46,007 nt of DNA, from contig JAAUSA010000013.1 of assembly GCA_012031975.1 (NCBI GenBank), forward strand, positions 1 to 46,007, given 5' to 3'. This document shows, in pieces, positions 8,971 through 17,849 of this stretch. The DNA is from Alkalinema sp. RU_4_3. Lineage in GTDB: Bacteria > Cyanobacteriota > Cyanobacteriia > Leptolyngbyales > Leptolyngbyaceae. Under the pieces are notes generated by a model. That model did not search any database. It saw only the letters and a list, made by a program, of their open reading frames with translations, and was not told the origin of the DNA. The translations under genes were made by a program, and so were the position numbers. The stretch's first letter is position 1; each line of letters begins with the position of its first letter.

Positions 8971-9064
8971 AAAAGTAAAAAATCAAGCGATCCATTGAAG
9001 AAGCTACATCCAAGCGTTTTCACCCACAGTGGTAACCCAGTTGTTAACTGTCGCCCAGTTGTCA

Positions 9065-9080
9065 CCAAGTCCTAACTTGG
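9065..9080. other. Small inverted repeat in the pstS-rbp divergent region
   Basis: CCAAGT (9065-9070) and ACTTGG (9075-9080) form a 6-bp stem with a CCTA loop. Just upstream, CCCAGTTGT occurs twice (9037-9062 region). The 330-bp divergent region between pstS and the RNA-binding protein gene otherwise holds the Pho box and the rbp promoter. The role of these small repeats is unknown. Confidence 0.3.
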
Positions 9081-9136
9081 ATGAGAGTAGACACTCTCAA
9101 TTTTTGTTAAATTTCCAAGATTCTTGCCCATGGCTC

Positions 9137-9164
9137 TTTCCATCAGAAAGGGGTTCGCTATAAT
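9137..9164 (+). promoter_or_regulatory. Candidate promoter of the RNA-binding protein gene
   Basis: A perfect TATAAT lies at 9159-9164 with a weak -35-like TTTCCA at 9137-9142 (16-bp spacer). It would give a leader of about 60 nt before the GTG at 9232. Long leaders are usual for cyanobacterial cold-induced rbp genes; regulation by temperature is inferred from the family only. Confidence 0.5.
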
Positions 9165-9231
9165 CAGAGAGCAATTGAATTTTAGGGCACCAAAGCCTTA
9201 AAAGCTTTCGTCATTGGATTCGGAGCGTATC

Positions 9232-9483
9232 GTGACTATTTATATCGGCAATCTTTCCTTCCAGGCTGCGGAAGAAGATATTCGGGAAGTGTTCGCAGAG
9301 TACGGCACAGTCAGCCGCGTCAGTCTTCCCATCGATCGCGAAACAGGCCGCAAACGCGGGTTTGCCTTTGTTGATCTCTCTTCGGATGCAGAGGAGGACG
9401 TCGCCATTGAAGCCCTAGATGGTGCTGAATGGATGGGCCGCGATCTTAAGGTGAATAAGGCCAAGCCTCGGGATGCCCGTTAG
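9232..9483 (+). CDS. RNA-binding protein, single RRM, cyanobacterial Rbp type
   Basis: This is an 83-residue protein consisting of one RNA-recognition motif. RNP2 is IYIGNLSF at residues 3-10 and RNP1 is KRGFAFVDL near residues 42-50, with the typical EYGTVSRVSLPIDRETGR segment between. I chose GTG at 9232 (VTIYIGNL) over the TTG at 9214 because homologues begin M(S/T)IYVGNL and GGAG stands 7 bp before it. There is no glycine-rich tail, so it belongs to the shorter class of Rbp proteins that bind RNA and are linked to cold response or mRNA localisation at thylakoids; the exact role is not known. Confidence 0.9.
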   Translation: MTIYIGNLSFQAAEEDIREVFAEYGTVSRVSLPIDRETGRKRGFAFVDLSSDAEEDVAIEALDGAEWMGRDLKVNKAKPRDAR

Positions 9484-9513
9484 CGCTTCTTCATAGGTTA
9501 ACAGTACAGCAAA

Positions 9514-9543
9514 GGGGGCGCAGCGCTTAAAATCTGCGTCCCC
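9514..9543. terminator. Hairpin between convergent rbp and DUF937 genes
   Basis: GGGGGCGCAG (9514-9523) pairs with CTGCGTCCCC (9534-9543), ten pairs including one G-T, with a 10-nt loop. It sits 30 bp after rbp and 22 bp before the DUF937 stop. Only a short T run is seen on the minus side, so termination efficiency is uncertain. Confidence 0.55.
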
Positions 9544-9564
9544 ATTCTGCTATGACTGCGCTCT

Positions 9565-10137
9565 TTAGCGGTTACGCAGGTATTGGCTCGCCATATTGAG
9601 GGCATCGCCGAGGTCCACAGTGCCGCTGCGATCGCTATCTAAGAAAGCATTGAGCAGGGGATTTCCGCCTGTGGAAGCCTGTTGCTGAGGCATGGCACCG
9701 CCCATGTTCCCCATATCCATGCCGCCACCCTGCTGCGAGCCCCCATTGATTAGGTTCAGCACCACTGGCACTAGAACAGGCAGTAGCCCCAAAATCAACC
9801 CAGCATCCAGCCCAGTCCGTTGGGAAATGCCACTGGCTACCTGCTGCTGCATGCCAGGATTGAGAATCGCCCCTAGGGCATTCGGGTTGTGGGAGGTGCC
9901 ACTGAATTGGCTAAGTAGGCCCATGACATGCTCGGGACCCATGGTGCTCTGCTGTTCTTGCAGAGAAGACTGAACGGCACCACCCACCAGGGACATTACG
10001 GTCTGCATCATCGCCGGGTCGATGCCGTTGGAACCGCCAAGCTGATCGACAGCACCCAAGATACCGCCGAGTTGATCCGCAGAAGCCTGCTGCTGGGGAT
10101 CTTCTATGGCCGACAAAATCTGGTCAAAAAAGCTCAT
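9565..10137 (-). CDS. DUF937-like protein with C-terminal EF-hand-like loop
   Basis: This is a 190-residue protein from ATG 10137 (MSFFDQILSA); an upstream start at 10167 adds a non-conserved basic stretch. The N-terminal two thirds resemble DUF937: QQASADQLGGILGAV, repeated MM..VMSLVGGAVQSSL and LGAILNPGMQQQVAS segments, then a hydrophobic LILGLLPVLVPVVLNLI helix. A Gly/Met/Gln-rich linker leads to a C-terminal DSDRSGTVDLGDAL, which has the spacing of a single EF-hand/dockerin-like calcium loop. There is no signal peptide. DUF937 proteins are of unknown function; calcium binding is predicted from the loop only. Confidence 0.75.
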   Translation of the reverse strand: MSFFDQILSAIEDPQQQASADQLGGILGAVDQLGGSNGIDPAMMQTVMSLVGGAVQSSLQEQQSTMGPEHVMGLLSQFSGTSHNPNALGAILNPGMQQQVASGISQRTGLDAGLILGLLPVLVPVVLNLINGGSQQGGGMDMGNMGGAMPQQQASTGGNPLLNAFLDSDRSGTVDLGDALNMASQYLRNR

Positions 10138-10261
10138 AACAAATCTATCCTTGCGTAAACGACGCAAACAAGGGAAACCAAGGAAATTGTATCGGGTTAT
10201 TCTGGGAAAGAGGCGCCTCGCGCGCTTAAAGAATTGCTAAAAGAATTTACCTGGTTTCCCT

Positions 10262-11840
10262 ATGCCCCTAGCTCGACTTATTGCCCTGATTCTGGGGATC
10301 TGCGTGATCCTCGGCATGGTGATCTGGCTAATTGACTCCCTGACAAGGCTGTCAGGGGTCTTGGCCATGGTGCCACCTTGGCTGGCTTCGGTGCTGGTGG
10401 GTCTGCTGGTGGCGCTGGTACTGGTGCTGGTGGGTGTTTTTTGCTACTACTTTTTTATTCTGCCGCGCCAGGAATCCAAACGCGCTAGGCGGCGAGTGGC
10501 CCCCAAGGCCCCGGTGGAGAAGACCGAGGCGGCCAAGGAAAACATCAATGCCCTTCGGCAGCAGTTGGAGCAGCTCCAGGATGAGGTTTCCCGCCAGGCC
10601 TTGATCAGTCGATCGCGGGAGATCGAAGACAGCCTAGCGCGCGGTGAACTGGTGATCGCCCTCTTTGGCACCGGCTCCTCGGGCAAAACCTCCCTGGTCA
10701 ATGCCCTGATGGGTCGGATCGTCGGGGAAGTCGGGGCCACCATGGGGACGACGGATATGGGAGCCAGCTATCGGATGAAAATCAAGGGTGTCGATCGCGA
10801 AATCCTGATCACCGACACCCCCGGTATCTTGGAAGCAGGCAACGCTGGAGGAGAGCGGGAAAACCGAGCCCGCAAACTGGCCGCCGATGCGAATTTGCTG
10901 TTGTTCGTTCTAGACAGTGATTTGCGCCAGTCGGAGTTCAAACCCCTGACGGAGTTGATTGCGATCGGTAAGCGATCGATTGTGGTGCTCAATAAGATCG
11001 ATCGGCTGGCGGAAGCCGATCTCGAAGCGATCCTGGGGAATATTCGCTCAAAGCTGAAGGGCTATGTGGGGCCGACCGATGTTGTGGCGATTTCGGCCAA
11101 TCCCCAGGCGATTCGACTGAACACAGGGGAAGTGGTCACGCCGGATCCAGATATTCTGCCCCTGATTCGCCATATGGCAGCGGTGGTGCGCGCGGAAGGT
11201 GATGACCTGCTGGCCGACAATATTCTGCTGCAATCCCAACGCCTCGGGGATGAGACCCGCAAACTGATTGACAGCCAGCGCCGCCGCCAGGCCGAGAAGG
11301 CGGTCGATCGCTACAAGTGGATTGGGGCCGGGGCCGTCGCTGTGACCCCCTTGCCCGTGATTGACCTGTTGGCGACGGCGGCGGTGAATGCCCAGATGGT
11401 GGTGGAGATTGGCAAGATCTATGGCTGTGACATTACGCCCGATCGCGGTCGGGGAGATGGCCATTTCCCTGGGGAAGACCCTGGCGAGCCTGGGGATTGT
11501 CAAAGGGGTGGTGACCCTGGTGACGACCTTTTTGCAGGTGAGTGTGGCGGGGTTGATTGCGGGGCGGGCGATCCAGGCGGTTAGTGCGGCCTACTTGACC
11601 CATATTGCCGGGCGGAGTTTTATCGAGTACTTTCGCCAGGACCAGGATTGGGGGGATGGCGGCATGGGGGAGGTGGTGCAGCGACAGTTTGAGCTGAATC
11701 GGCGGGATGAGTTTGTTAAGGCCTTTGTGAAAGATGCCTTCGATCGCGTGGTCAAGCCCCTGCAAACGGAGGCGCAGTTGGAGGGCGATCGCGAGCCAGG
11801 GCTGCCGCCGGGGAGAGATCCCAAAGGCCCCTACCGATAG
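10262..11840 (+). pseudogene. Membrane-associated GTPase with DUF697 domain, frameshifted in a G4 run
   Basis: This Era/Obg-like GTPase has two N-terminal membrane spans (residues about 3-27 and 40-67) and a coiled-coil stretch (about 85-115). G motifs are G1 FGTGSSGKTS, G3 TDTPG, and G4 VVLNKIDR, with an SA(N) G5-like AISANPQ. After KIYGCDITPDRGR the frame breaks at the G run 11451-11454 (one G too many) and the next frame continues with EMAISLGKTLASLGIVKGVVTL (split here only in the frame), a DUF697 membrane/binding domain, ending at TAG 11838-11840. Joined length is about 525 residues, normal for cyanobacterial members. The family is probably involved in membrane or stress functions, but its role is not established. 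Without repair the first frame ends at 11584 in a Gly/Asp-rich artefact tail. Confidence 0.8.
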
Positions 11841-12332
11841 AAACCCACGATGCAGCAGCGATAGTGGCGGGCCTCCGCTTCACCCCAGATGGAGGCTTCG
11901 CCGAGCCAGTCGCGGATGGTGGTTAGGGCTTCTTGGAGGGGGCGATCGCTCCATCAAATGGGTGTTGGCGAGTTTTAGGTAGGCTTCGTAAATATCCTCC
12001 GATCGCCAATAACCGACCAAAGGGAAAATCGGTGCCGAGGGCAGGGCCAGGGGCGGGGACTGAAACACCAGGTCCGCCAACTGGAGTTGGGGAATCCCGA
12101 GTTTAGAGAGAGCTTGATCCACCTGTTCCATCCAGTCGAAGGGACAGGGGGAAAAGAGATGATTATTTAGGGAAGTGACGCTCCAGCGATCGCAGGCAGC
12201 TTCAAATTCGTCGAGGAAATCCACCACAGCACTGTGGTCTTGGTCCAGATGGTAGATGCGATCGGCCTGACTTTCAAAGAACGATTGAAGGTCGCGATCG
12301 CGTGGGGCGTACACTGTCAGACCGTAGGACAT
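11831..12332 (-). pseudogene. DUF7691-like small protein, frameshifted
   Basis: From ATG 12332 (MSYGLTVYAPRDRDL) the frame runs through a segment with FDWMEQVDQALSKLG and IYEAYLKLANTH, then a one-base extra at about 11954 breaks it. The adjacent frame continues sensibly as WSDRPLQEALTTIRDW, LGEASIWGEAEARHY and CCIVGFYR to a stop at 11831-11833, giving about 166 residues. The start and the tail resemble the DUF7691-type proteins, whose function is unknown; this family label is from memory and moderate in certainty. The repaired end overlaps the convergent GTPase gene by 10 bp. In the raw frame the product would run to 11880 with a basic nonsense tail. Confidence 0.6.
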
Positions 12333-12430
12333 AATATGTACCAGGCAGATAGGACGCTTCACTTTTCTAAGGTGCCCGAAGCGGGTAGCAGATCTCCTCG
12401 GTCATCTGGCCCATTAGGCTTTCTGTAAAA

Positions 12431-12562
12431 CTACCAAAGCAGGCCCAGGTCTGCCGGGATCATTTCGCGGTTGTCCAGGATTTGGACCATCACGAGGTAG
12501 GCGATGCCGAGCAGAAGGGAGATCGCGCCCGTGAGAATGGCGATAAATTTGGAGCGTTCCAT
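12431..12562 (-). CDS. Small single-span membrane protein, conserved in cyanobacteria
   Basis: This is a 43-residue protein from ATG 12562: MERSKFIAILTGAIS, a transmembrane helix LLLGIAYLVMVQILD, and a short acidic/polar tail. An upstream frame opening to 12682 is not supported because that part is not hydrophobic or conserved. I recall very similar short proteins in many cyanobacteria, but none has a known function to my knowledge. It is divergent from the ABC ATPase gene at 12702. Confidence 0.7.
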   Translation of the reverse strand: MERSKFIAILTGAISLLLGIAYLVMVQILDNREMIPADLGLLW

Positions 12563-12701
12563 GGCTTGAAAGTTTGAAGGATATAGTTTCAGCCTAACCG
12601 AATCCGAAGGGCACAACAACGCATTGGGGCTTGTGCGATCGCGGGCATTAGCCATTAAGCTAGAAGGCGTCGATTTCCTCACGCGTCAGATCTGCCCCGC
12701 C

Positions 12702-13661
12702 ATGGAACCTGTTTTGGATGCTTCTTCTGCTAATTCTGTCCCCGCCATTACCACCCAAAACCTCAGCAAGCAGTATCGCACGGGGTTTTGGCTAAATCAG
12801 CGGGTGCGATCGCTCTCACAATTGGACCTGACGGTGTACCAGGGGGAAACCTTTGGACTGCTCGGCCAGAACGGCGCGGGCAAGACGACCTTGATTAAGA
12901 CGCTGCTGGGGATTATTCGGCCCAGTCGCGGGAAGGCAACGGTGTTGGGTCGCCCGATTGGCAATCGCGCGGTCAAACAGCGCATCGGCTATCTGCCCGA
13001 AAACCCCTACTTCTACGAGACCCTCACGGGTTGGGAAGTGATGGAGATGACGGCGGGGTTGTTTGGGCTCAGTAGGGGGGCGGTGCGATCGCGGATTCCA
13101 GAATTGTTGGATTTGGTGGGGTTGCCCCAGGAGGCCGCACGCAAGAAGCAGTTGCGGCAGTATTCCAAGGGGATGCTGCAACGCATTGGCATGGCCCAGG
13201 CCTTGATTAATGATCCGGAGCTGCTGTTTTTGGACGAGCCGATGTCGGGCCTCGATCCGATGGGGCGGTTCCAGATGCGGGAGATTATTCTTCAGTTGAA
13301 GAAACAGGGACGGACGATTTTCTTCAATAGTCATGTGCTGTCGGATGTGGAGAAACTGTGCGATCGCGTGGCCATTCTCGATCGTGGCGAGATGATCGCT
13401 ATGGGTTCCTTGCAGGAGTTGCTGGGGGATTCCCAGGCCTACCAGGTGAAGGTGCGGGGGGGCAATCCAGAGATTTTGAAGCAGCGGGTGGACAATCTCC
13501 ATTTTCAGGAGGGTCTGTGGGTCGGAACGCTGAAGGGGGATCCGCAGGATTTCATTGCCAGTTTGCGGCTGATCAAGGCCCAGTTGGTCAGTATTAACCT
13601 GGCGCGGCCCAGCTTGGAAGACTTCTTTGTGGGGCAATTGGAATCTAGGGGCTTAGCGTAG
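12702..13661 (+). CDS. ABC transporter ATP-binding protein, ABC-2 (CcmA-like) type
   Basis: This is a 319-residue ATPase. Motifs: Walker A GQNGAGKTT, Q-loop-like IGYLPENPYFYETLTG, signature YSKGMLQRIG, Walker B LLFLDEPMSGLDP, and switch histidine FFNSHVLSDVE. The C-terminal DUF4162-like extension and the YSKGMLQR signature place it with exporter ATPases that pair with ABC-2 permeases. No such permease is adjacent, so its partner must be elsewhere; substrate unknown. ATG 12702 (MEPVLDASS) fits homologues better than the upstream opening at 12624. Confidence 0.9.
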   Translation: MEPVLDASSANSVPAITTQNLSKQYRTGFWLNQRVRSLSQLDLTVYQGETFGLLGQNGAGKTTLIKTLLGIIRPSRGKATVLGRPIGNRAVKQRIGYLPENPYFYETLTGWEVMEMTAGLFGLSRGAVRSRIPELLDLVGLPQEAARKKQLRQYSKGMLQRIGMAQALINDPELLFLDEPMSGLDPMGRFQMREIILQLKKQGRTIFFNSHVLSDVEKLCDRVAILDRGEMIAMGSLQELLGDSQAYQVKVRGGNPEILKQRVDNLHFQEGLWVGTLKGDPQDFIASLRLIKAQLVSINLARPSLEDFFVGQLESRGLA

Positions 13662-13725
13662 TAGTCGTTTGGACAGGGAGTTGCTAGGCTATAGAGCCAG
13701 TCAGGCAATGTAAAGGAATATTAAC

Positions 13726-14961
13726 GTGAGTGCGATCGCCAACCTTTCTCCCACCAACCGCCGAAATTTGCAGTTTATGTTCTTTGGAGCGCTGCTGTTT
13801 TGGGCCTGTATGGCGGCAATGCTACCCGTGATGTCTGTGTATCTACAGGGATCGGGGGCCAATAATCAGCAGGTGGGCTGGATTATGGGGGCCTTTGCCG
13901 TGGGGCTTTTGGCCTTTCGATCGCGCATGGGTTTATTGGCCGATCGCAAGGGGCGGCGGGGCGTGATGCTGATTGGGATTACGGTGGCGGCGATTGCGCC
14001 CCTTTGCTATCCCTTAACCAATAATTTGCTTCTCTTGACGGCGATTCGGGTGTTTCACGGGCTGAGTATTGCGGCCTATACGACGGGCTATAGTGCTTTG
14101 GTCGCGGATTTGGCTCCGCCTGAGAGTCGGGGTGAAGTGATCGGCTACATGAGCCTGTCGAATCCGATCGGCATGGCGATCGGCCCCGCCCTGAGTGGCT
14201 ATTTGCAGCCGATCGTCGGGGATGCGAAGGTGTTCTATCTTTGCAGTGCCCTGGCCCTGGGGAGTTTGCTCCTGAGTTCGCGGATTCGGACTGGACCGCC
14301 GCCGCAAAAGCCGGAGGGATTTGAGGAAGTTGAAACTGTGGGACTCTGGGCCTTGGTGTCGGGCGATCGCCTGCGAATTCCCACCCTGAATATGCTGACC
14401 GTGGGCTTGGCCTTTGGGATTTTGAGTACCTTCGTGCCGCTGTTCGTCCGGGAGATGAAAATCGATGTGAATGTGGGGCTGTTCTATACCATGGCAGCGG
14501 TGTCGAGCTTTGGCAGTCGGTTCATTGTAGGCAAGGCCAGCGATCGCTATGGCCGGGGACCCTTTTTGATGTTGGGCTTGGTTTGTTACTGCGCGGCCAT
14601 GGTGCTGCTGTGGCGGGCGGATACGGCCTTTGAAATCCTGTTCGCGGGCTTGGTCGAAGGCTTTGGGGGCGGCACCTTTTTGCCCTTGACGATCGCCTTG
14701 GTGAGCGATCGGGCCTACCCCCATGAGCGGGGTAGGATGTTGGGGCTTTGCATTGGCGGGTTTGACCTGGGGATTGCTTTGTCAGGGGCAATGCTCGGGC
14801 AGGTGGCTGATTGGTTGGGCTACCGGATGTTGTTTGGGGTGGCGGCGGGGTTTGTGTTGGTTGGGATCGTCGTATTTTTGACGTTGTCGAGTAAAGATGT
14901 GCGATCGTCGATGCGATTTGCAATGGGGCGGGGCAGGGATTTGTATGCGTTGCCCCGGTAA
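13726..14961 (+). CDS. Major facilitator superfamily transporter
   Basis: This is a 411-residue protein with about 12 membrane spans, starting with GTG at 13726. The MFS motif A between spans 2 and 3 is visible as GLLADRKGRRGVML, and a second copy in the other half as GKASDRYGRGPFLM, as expected for the internal duplication. LAPPESRGEVIGYMSLSNPIG is typical of the drug/metabolite efflux branch. Substrate cannot be predicted. Its stop abuts the stop of the convergent FetB-like gene with no spacer. Confidence 0.9.
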   Translation: MSAIANLSPTNRRNLQFMFFGALLFWACMAAMLPVMSVYLQGSGANNQQVGWIMGAFAVGLLAFRSRMGLLADRKGRRGVMLIGITVAAIAPLCYPLTNNLLLLTAIRVFHGLSIAAYTTGYSALVADLAPPESRGEVIGYMSLSNPIGMAIGPALSGYLQPIVGDAKVFYLCSALALGSLLLSSRIRTGPPPQKPEGFEEVETVGLWALVSGDRLRIPTLNMLTVGLAFGILSTFVPLFVREMKIDVNVGLFYTMAAVSSFGSRFIVGKASDRYGRGPFLMLGLVCYCAAMVLLWRADTAFEILFAGLVEGFGGGTFLPLTIALVSDRAYPHERGRMLGLCIGGFDLGIALSGAMLGQVADWLGYRMLFGVAAGFVLVGIVVFLTLSSKDVRSSMRFAMGRGRDLYALPR

Positions 14962-15723
14962 TTACCATTGGATCAACCGATCGCCCCCCCCAAAACACTT
15001 CTTCTCCATCAACATCACAACAAGAGCGATCGTCACCAACGTCCCAAACCCCGACAGCAACAGCAGCAACAATTCATAGGCCGCCGCCTGCAAAGGGTCC
15101 ATCTTGCCTAGAATCCCCCCAGCCATTAAGGGCGGCATCGTGATCAAACCCAATAGGGTGAGGCTGTTGAGCGTGGGCAGCAATCCGGCGGCAACGGCGC
15201 TCTGACGGTAGGGGGCCATGGCCTGCTGGCGACTGGCTCCCAGACAAAGGCGGGCTTCGATTTCACCGGGGCTGTAGCGCAGGTTGCTGAGAAAGCGTTC
15301 TCCGGCGATCGCCCCCCCGGCCAAGGCATTGCCCGACACCACCCCAACCAGCGGCAGCCAAATCTGCGCCTCGTACCAAGGATTCGGCTGCACCACCAGC
15401 AAAACGCCGTAGCCCACGGCCAATCCGACTCCTAGGGGTAGGGCAATGAAAGCGATGTTGCCAAACCCGGACGGATGATTCACCCAGCGGCTTTTCAAAA
15501 GCGCCGCCGCCAACAGCAGGAGCAAAACCACGGCCCCCAGGGTGATAGCGGGCTGGCGCAACTCTACCACCAGCGCCACCAGGTAGCCAAACACGAACAA
15601 CTGCAACAGGCCCCGCCCCACGGCCACGATATAAACCACCGCATCTAGGCGTAGCCAAAGCATCAGAGCTACCGTGGGGACGACTAAACCGAGGCCCCAG
15701 AGTAATTGCAGCGGTGTTTCCAT
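14962..15723 (-). CDS. FetB/YbbM-like ABC permease (UPF0014 family)
   Basis: This is a 253-residue membrane protein with about seven spans. The family segments are VVSGNALAGGAIAGERF, EIEARLCLGASRQQAM (conserved EARLALGA-like loop) and LTLLGLITMPPLMAGGILG. UPF0014 members form the permease half of an iron exporter (FetAB) in enteric bacteria. A FetA-type ATPase is not adjacent; the ABC ATPase at 12702 is on the other strand and of a different subtype. Iron export is therefore only a family-based guess. Confidence 0.85.
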   Translation of the reverse strand: METPLQLLWGLGLVVPTVALMLWLRLDAVVYIVAVGRGLLQLFVFGYLVALVVELRQPAITLGAVVLLLLLAAALLKSRWVNHPSGFGNIAFIALPLGVGLAVGYGVLLVVQPNPWYEAQIWLPLVGVVSGNALAGGAIAGERFLSNLRYSPGEIEARLCLGASRQQAMAPYRQSAVAAGLLPTLNSLTLLGLITMPPLMAGGILGKMDPLQAAAYELLLLLLSGFGTLVTIALVVMLMEKKCFGGGDRLIQW

Positions 15724-15818
15724 AAGGTCGGGTATCAGAGCGGGCGATCAAGCTTTTGAAAAGCATACCCTGCAATCCTGTACCCTATTGAATGATCCTT
15801 CGAGTCGGTAGATCCCCT

Positions 15819-16928
15819 GTGAGCACGATCGTCCCTGCATTTGACCTATCCCAGCAGTTCCAAGCCATTGGAGATGCCCTCAACCAGGCGACCCTCAAGG
15901 TGCTGGCCAGTGGGCGCTATATCGGCGGCGAAACCATCGAAACCTTTGAAAAACAGTTCGCCAGTGCGATGGGTTCGGCCCATGGGATTGCCTGCAACTC
16001 CGGCACCGATGCGCTCTATCTGGCCCTGCGGGCCTTGGGCATTGGTCCGGGCGATCGCGTCATCACCCCCTCCTTCACCTTCATTGCCACGGCGGAAACC
16101 GTCAGCATGGCCGGGGCGACGCCTGCGTTTGTGGATATCGATCCGGTGACGTTTAACCTCGATCTTCAGAAACTAGAGGCGGCGATTACCCCCGAGACCA
16201 AGGCGATCATCCCGGTCCATCTGTTTGGACGCGCCGCCGATATGACCGCCGTCATGGAAATTGCCAAACGCCACAACCTATATGTGATCGAAGACTGCGC
16301 CCAGGCGACCCAGGCCCAATGGCAGGGTCAGACCGCTGGCAGCATCGGCGACATCGGCTGCTTCAGCTTCTACCCAACCAAAAACCTCGGTGCCTGCGGG
16401 GACGGCGGCGCCATGACCACCAACAATCCGGAACTCGCGACGAAACTGCGGGTGCTGCGGGACCATGGCCGCACGGACACCTACTACCACGAACTGATCG
16501 GCATGAACAGCCGCCTCGATGGCATCCAAGCCGCTATTCTGACGGCAAAACTTCCCCATCTACCCGAGTGGAACCGCCAGCGAACCGCCATTGCCGATCG
16601 CTACCAAGCCGCCCTCTCCCATCTACCGGGGATCAAACTCCCCCAGGGTTCTCCAGGCTGTGTTTGGAATCAGTACACAATTCGGGTGTTGGATGGGGGG
16701 CGCGATCGCCTGCGCGAACAGCTCCGCGATCTGGGCGTGATGACGGCGGTTTACTACCCGATCCCCATTCACCTCCAGCCCGTCTACAGGTCCCTGGGCT
16801 ACGGCGTTGGCACCTTCCCTGAATCGGAACGGGCCGCCTTAGAAGTGCTATCGCTGCCGATGTTCCCGGAGCTGTCTGGGACGCAGCAAGGGATCGTAAT
16901 TTCTGCGCTCGAAAAGATTTTGGGCTAG
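15819..16928 (+). CDS. DegT/DnrJ/EryC1/StrS-family sugar aminotransferase
   Basis: This PLP-dependent aminotransferase of about 369 residues makes amino sugars on nucleotide-sugar substrates, usually for cell-surface glycans. Visible are the N-terminal PAFDLSQQFQAIGDAL, the cofactor-binding GTDALYLALRALGIGPGD, PSFTFIATAETV, IEDCAQATQA (PLP-ring aspartate), and the Schiff-base lysine in FYPTKNLGACGDGG. I chose GTG 15819 (MSTIVPAFDL) because homologues start at this point; an ATG at 15792 is also in frame. No sugar biosynthesis neighbours are present, so the substrate is unknown. Confidence 0.9.
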   Translation: MSTIVPAFDLSQQFQAIGDALNQATLKVLASGRYIGGETIETFEKQFASAMGSAHGIACNSGTDALYLALRALGIGPGDRVITPSFTFIATAETVSMAGATPAFVDIDPVTFNLDLQKLEAAITPETKAIIPVHLFGRAADMTAVMEIAKRHNLYVIEDCAQATQAQWQGQTAGSIGDIGCFSFYPTKNLGACGDGGAMTTNNPELATKLRVLRDHGRTDTYYHELIGMNSRLDGIQAAILTAKLPHLPEWNRQRTAIADRYQAALSHLPGIKLPQGSPGCVWNQYTIRVLDGGRDRLREQLRDLGVMTAVYYPIPIHLQPVYRSLGYGVGTFPESERAALEVLSLPMFPELSGTQQGIVISALEKILG

Positions 16929-16994
16929 GGTAGGGGCGTCACCAAAATCGGTGCTAGTCTATTTTTACGGTTTTGCAACCCTTCCTCTCTCCTC

Positions 16995-17720
16995 ATGTTG
17001 AAGCAAGCTATGAACGGCGATTTTCCTTTGAAGTTGACGCGCGCCCTGGGTCCTGTGGGGATGGCGATCGGTCTCGCCCTCGCGGATATGCCCGCCCAGG
17101 CCCAACAATCTCTCTTTGCCCAACAGGAAACTGCCCAGGGTAATTTTGTCGCCGTGGCGGCGCCCTACGGCGGTGGCACAGCCCACCAGTTAATGGTGAT
17201 CGAGCAGATCCGCAACAGTCAGGCCTGCTGGGGGGAAACCCGTGGCCCTGGTCCCACCCAGATCGAGCCTTTACTGATCAACTTCGACTTTACGGGGATC
17301 TGTGGCCGCAGCCTCGATAGCAATGGCTATTCGATCCGTATGGGCGGCGAGGATCTAGCCCTGCGCTATGCTCTGCGGATCATCCGCACCGAAGATGACA
17401 TGGTGCTGATGGGCATGCCCAACCGTCCAGACCTACCGATGCTGGAACTGGGCCGTACCCAGGGGGTCAGCAGTGGGTTTACCAAAATTCAGCTCAATCC
17501 AGGGTGGCGGTTTACCCGCCGCAGCTATCGCGGCCAGACCCTGGGCCATGTGTATTTGACCCACGATAGTCCGATCACCACAATGCTTTCCCAGCCCGTT
17601 TCCCAGCCGACGCCCAACGTCGCTACACCGGAGACGCAACCCACCAACGGTCAGCCCCCCAAGGAAATCATCTTCTCAGCGCCTTTGCCCCCACCGACCC
17701 CCTTACCCCCCGCGCGGTAG
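16995..17720 (+). CDS. DUF3747 domain exported protein
   Basis: This is a 241-residue protein with an N-terminal signal peptide ending near MPAQAQQ. The DUF3747 core is clear: NFVAVAAPYGGG, HQLMVIEQIRNSQACW, LLINFDFTGICGRSLDSNGY, SIRMGGEDL. A Pro-rich low-complexity tail follows. DUF3747 is a cyanobacterial family of unknown function, probably periplasmic or outer-envelope. Cysteines in QACW and GICGR are conserved-looking and may form a disulfide. Confidence 0.85.
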   Translation: MLKQAMNGDFPLKLTRALGPVGMAIGLALADMPAQAQQSLFAQQETAQGNFVAVAAPYGGGTAHQLMVIEQIRNSQACWGETRGPGPTQIEPLLINFDFTGICGRSLDSNGYSIRMGGEDLALRYALRIIRTEDDMVLMGMPNRPDLPMLELGRTQGVSSGFTKIQLNPGWRFTRRSYRGQTLGHVYLTHDSPITTMLSQPVSQPTPNVATPETQPTNGQPPKEIIFSAPLPPPTPLPPAR

Positions 17721-17849
17721 GGAAACCACGCTCTAGAATGGGTTTTCTTTGTGTAGTTTTGCATACTAAAATAGGAGAAATCGTAAGATTACGTAATTAA
17801 TAGAGAGGTAGGTGACTCAACCTATCCGCTGTTTATGTAGTTCTTCAAA

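Noticed and set aside
12702-15723. ABC ATPase and FetB-like permease as one FetAB exporter
   Set aside because: They lie on opposite strands with an MFS gene between them, and the ATPase has ABC-2-type features and a C-terminal extension.
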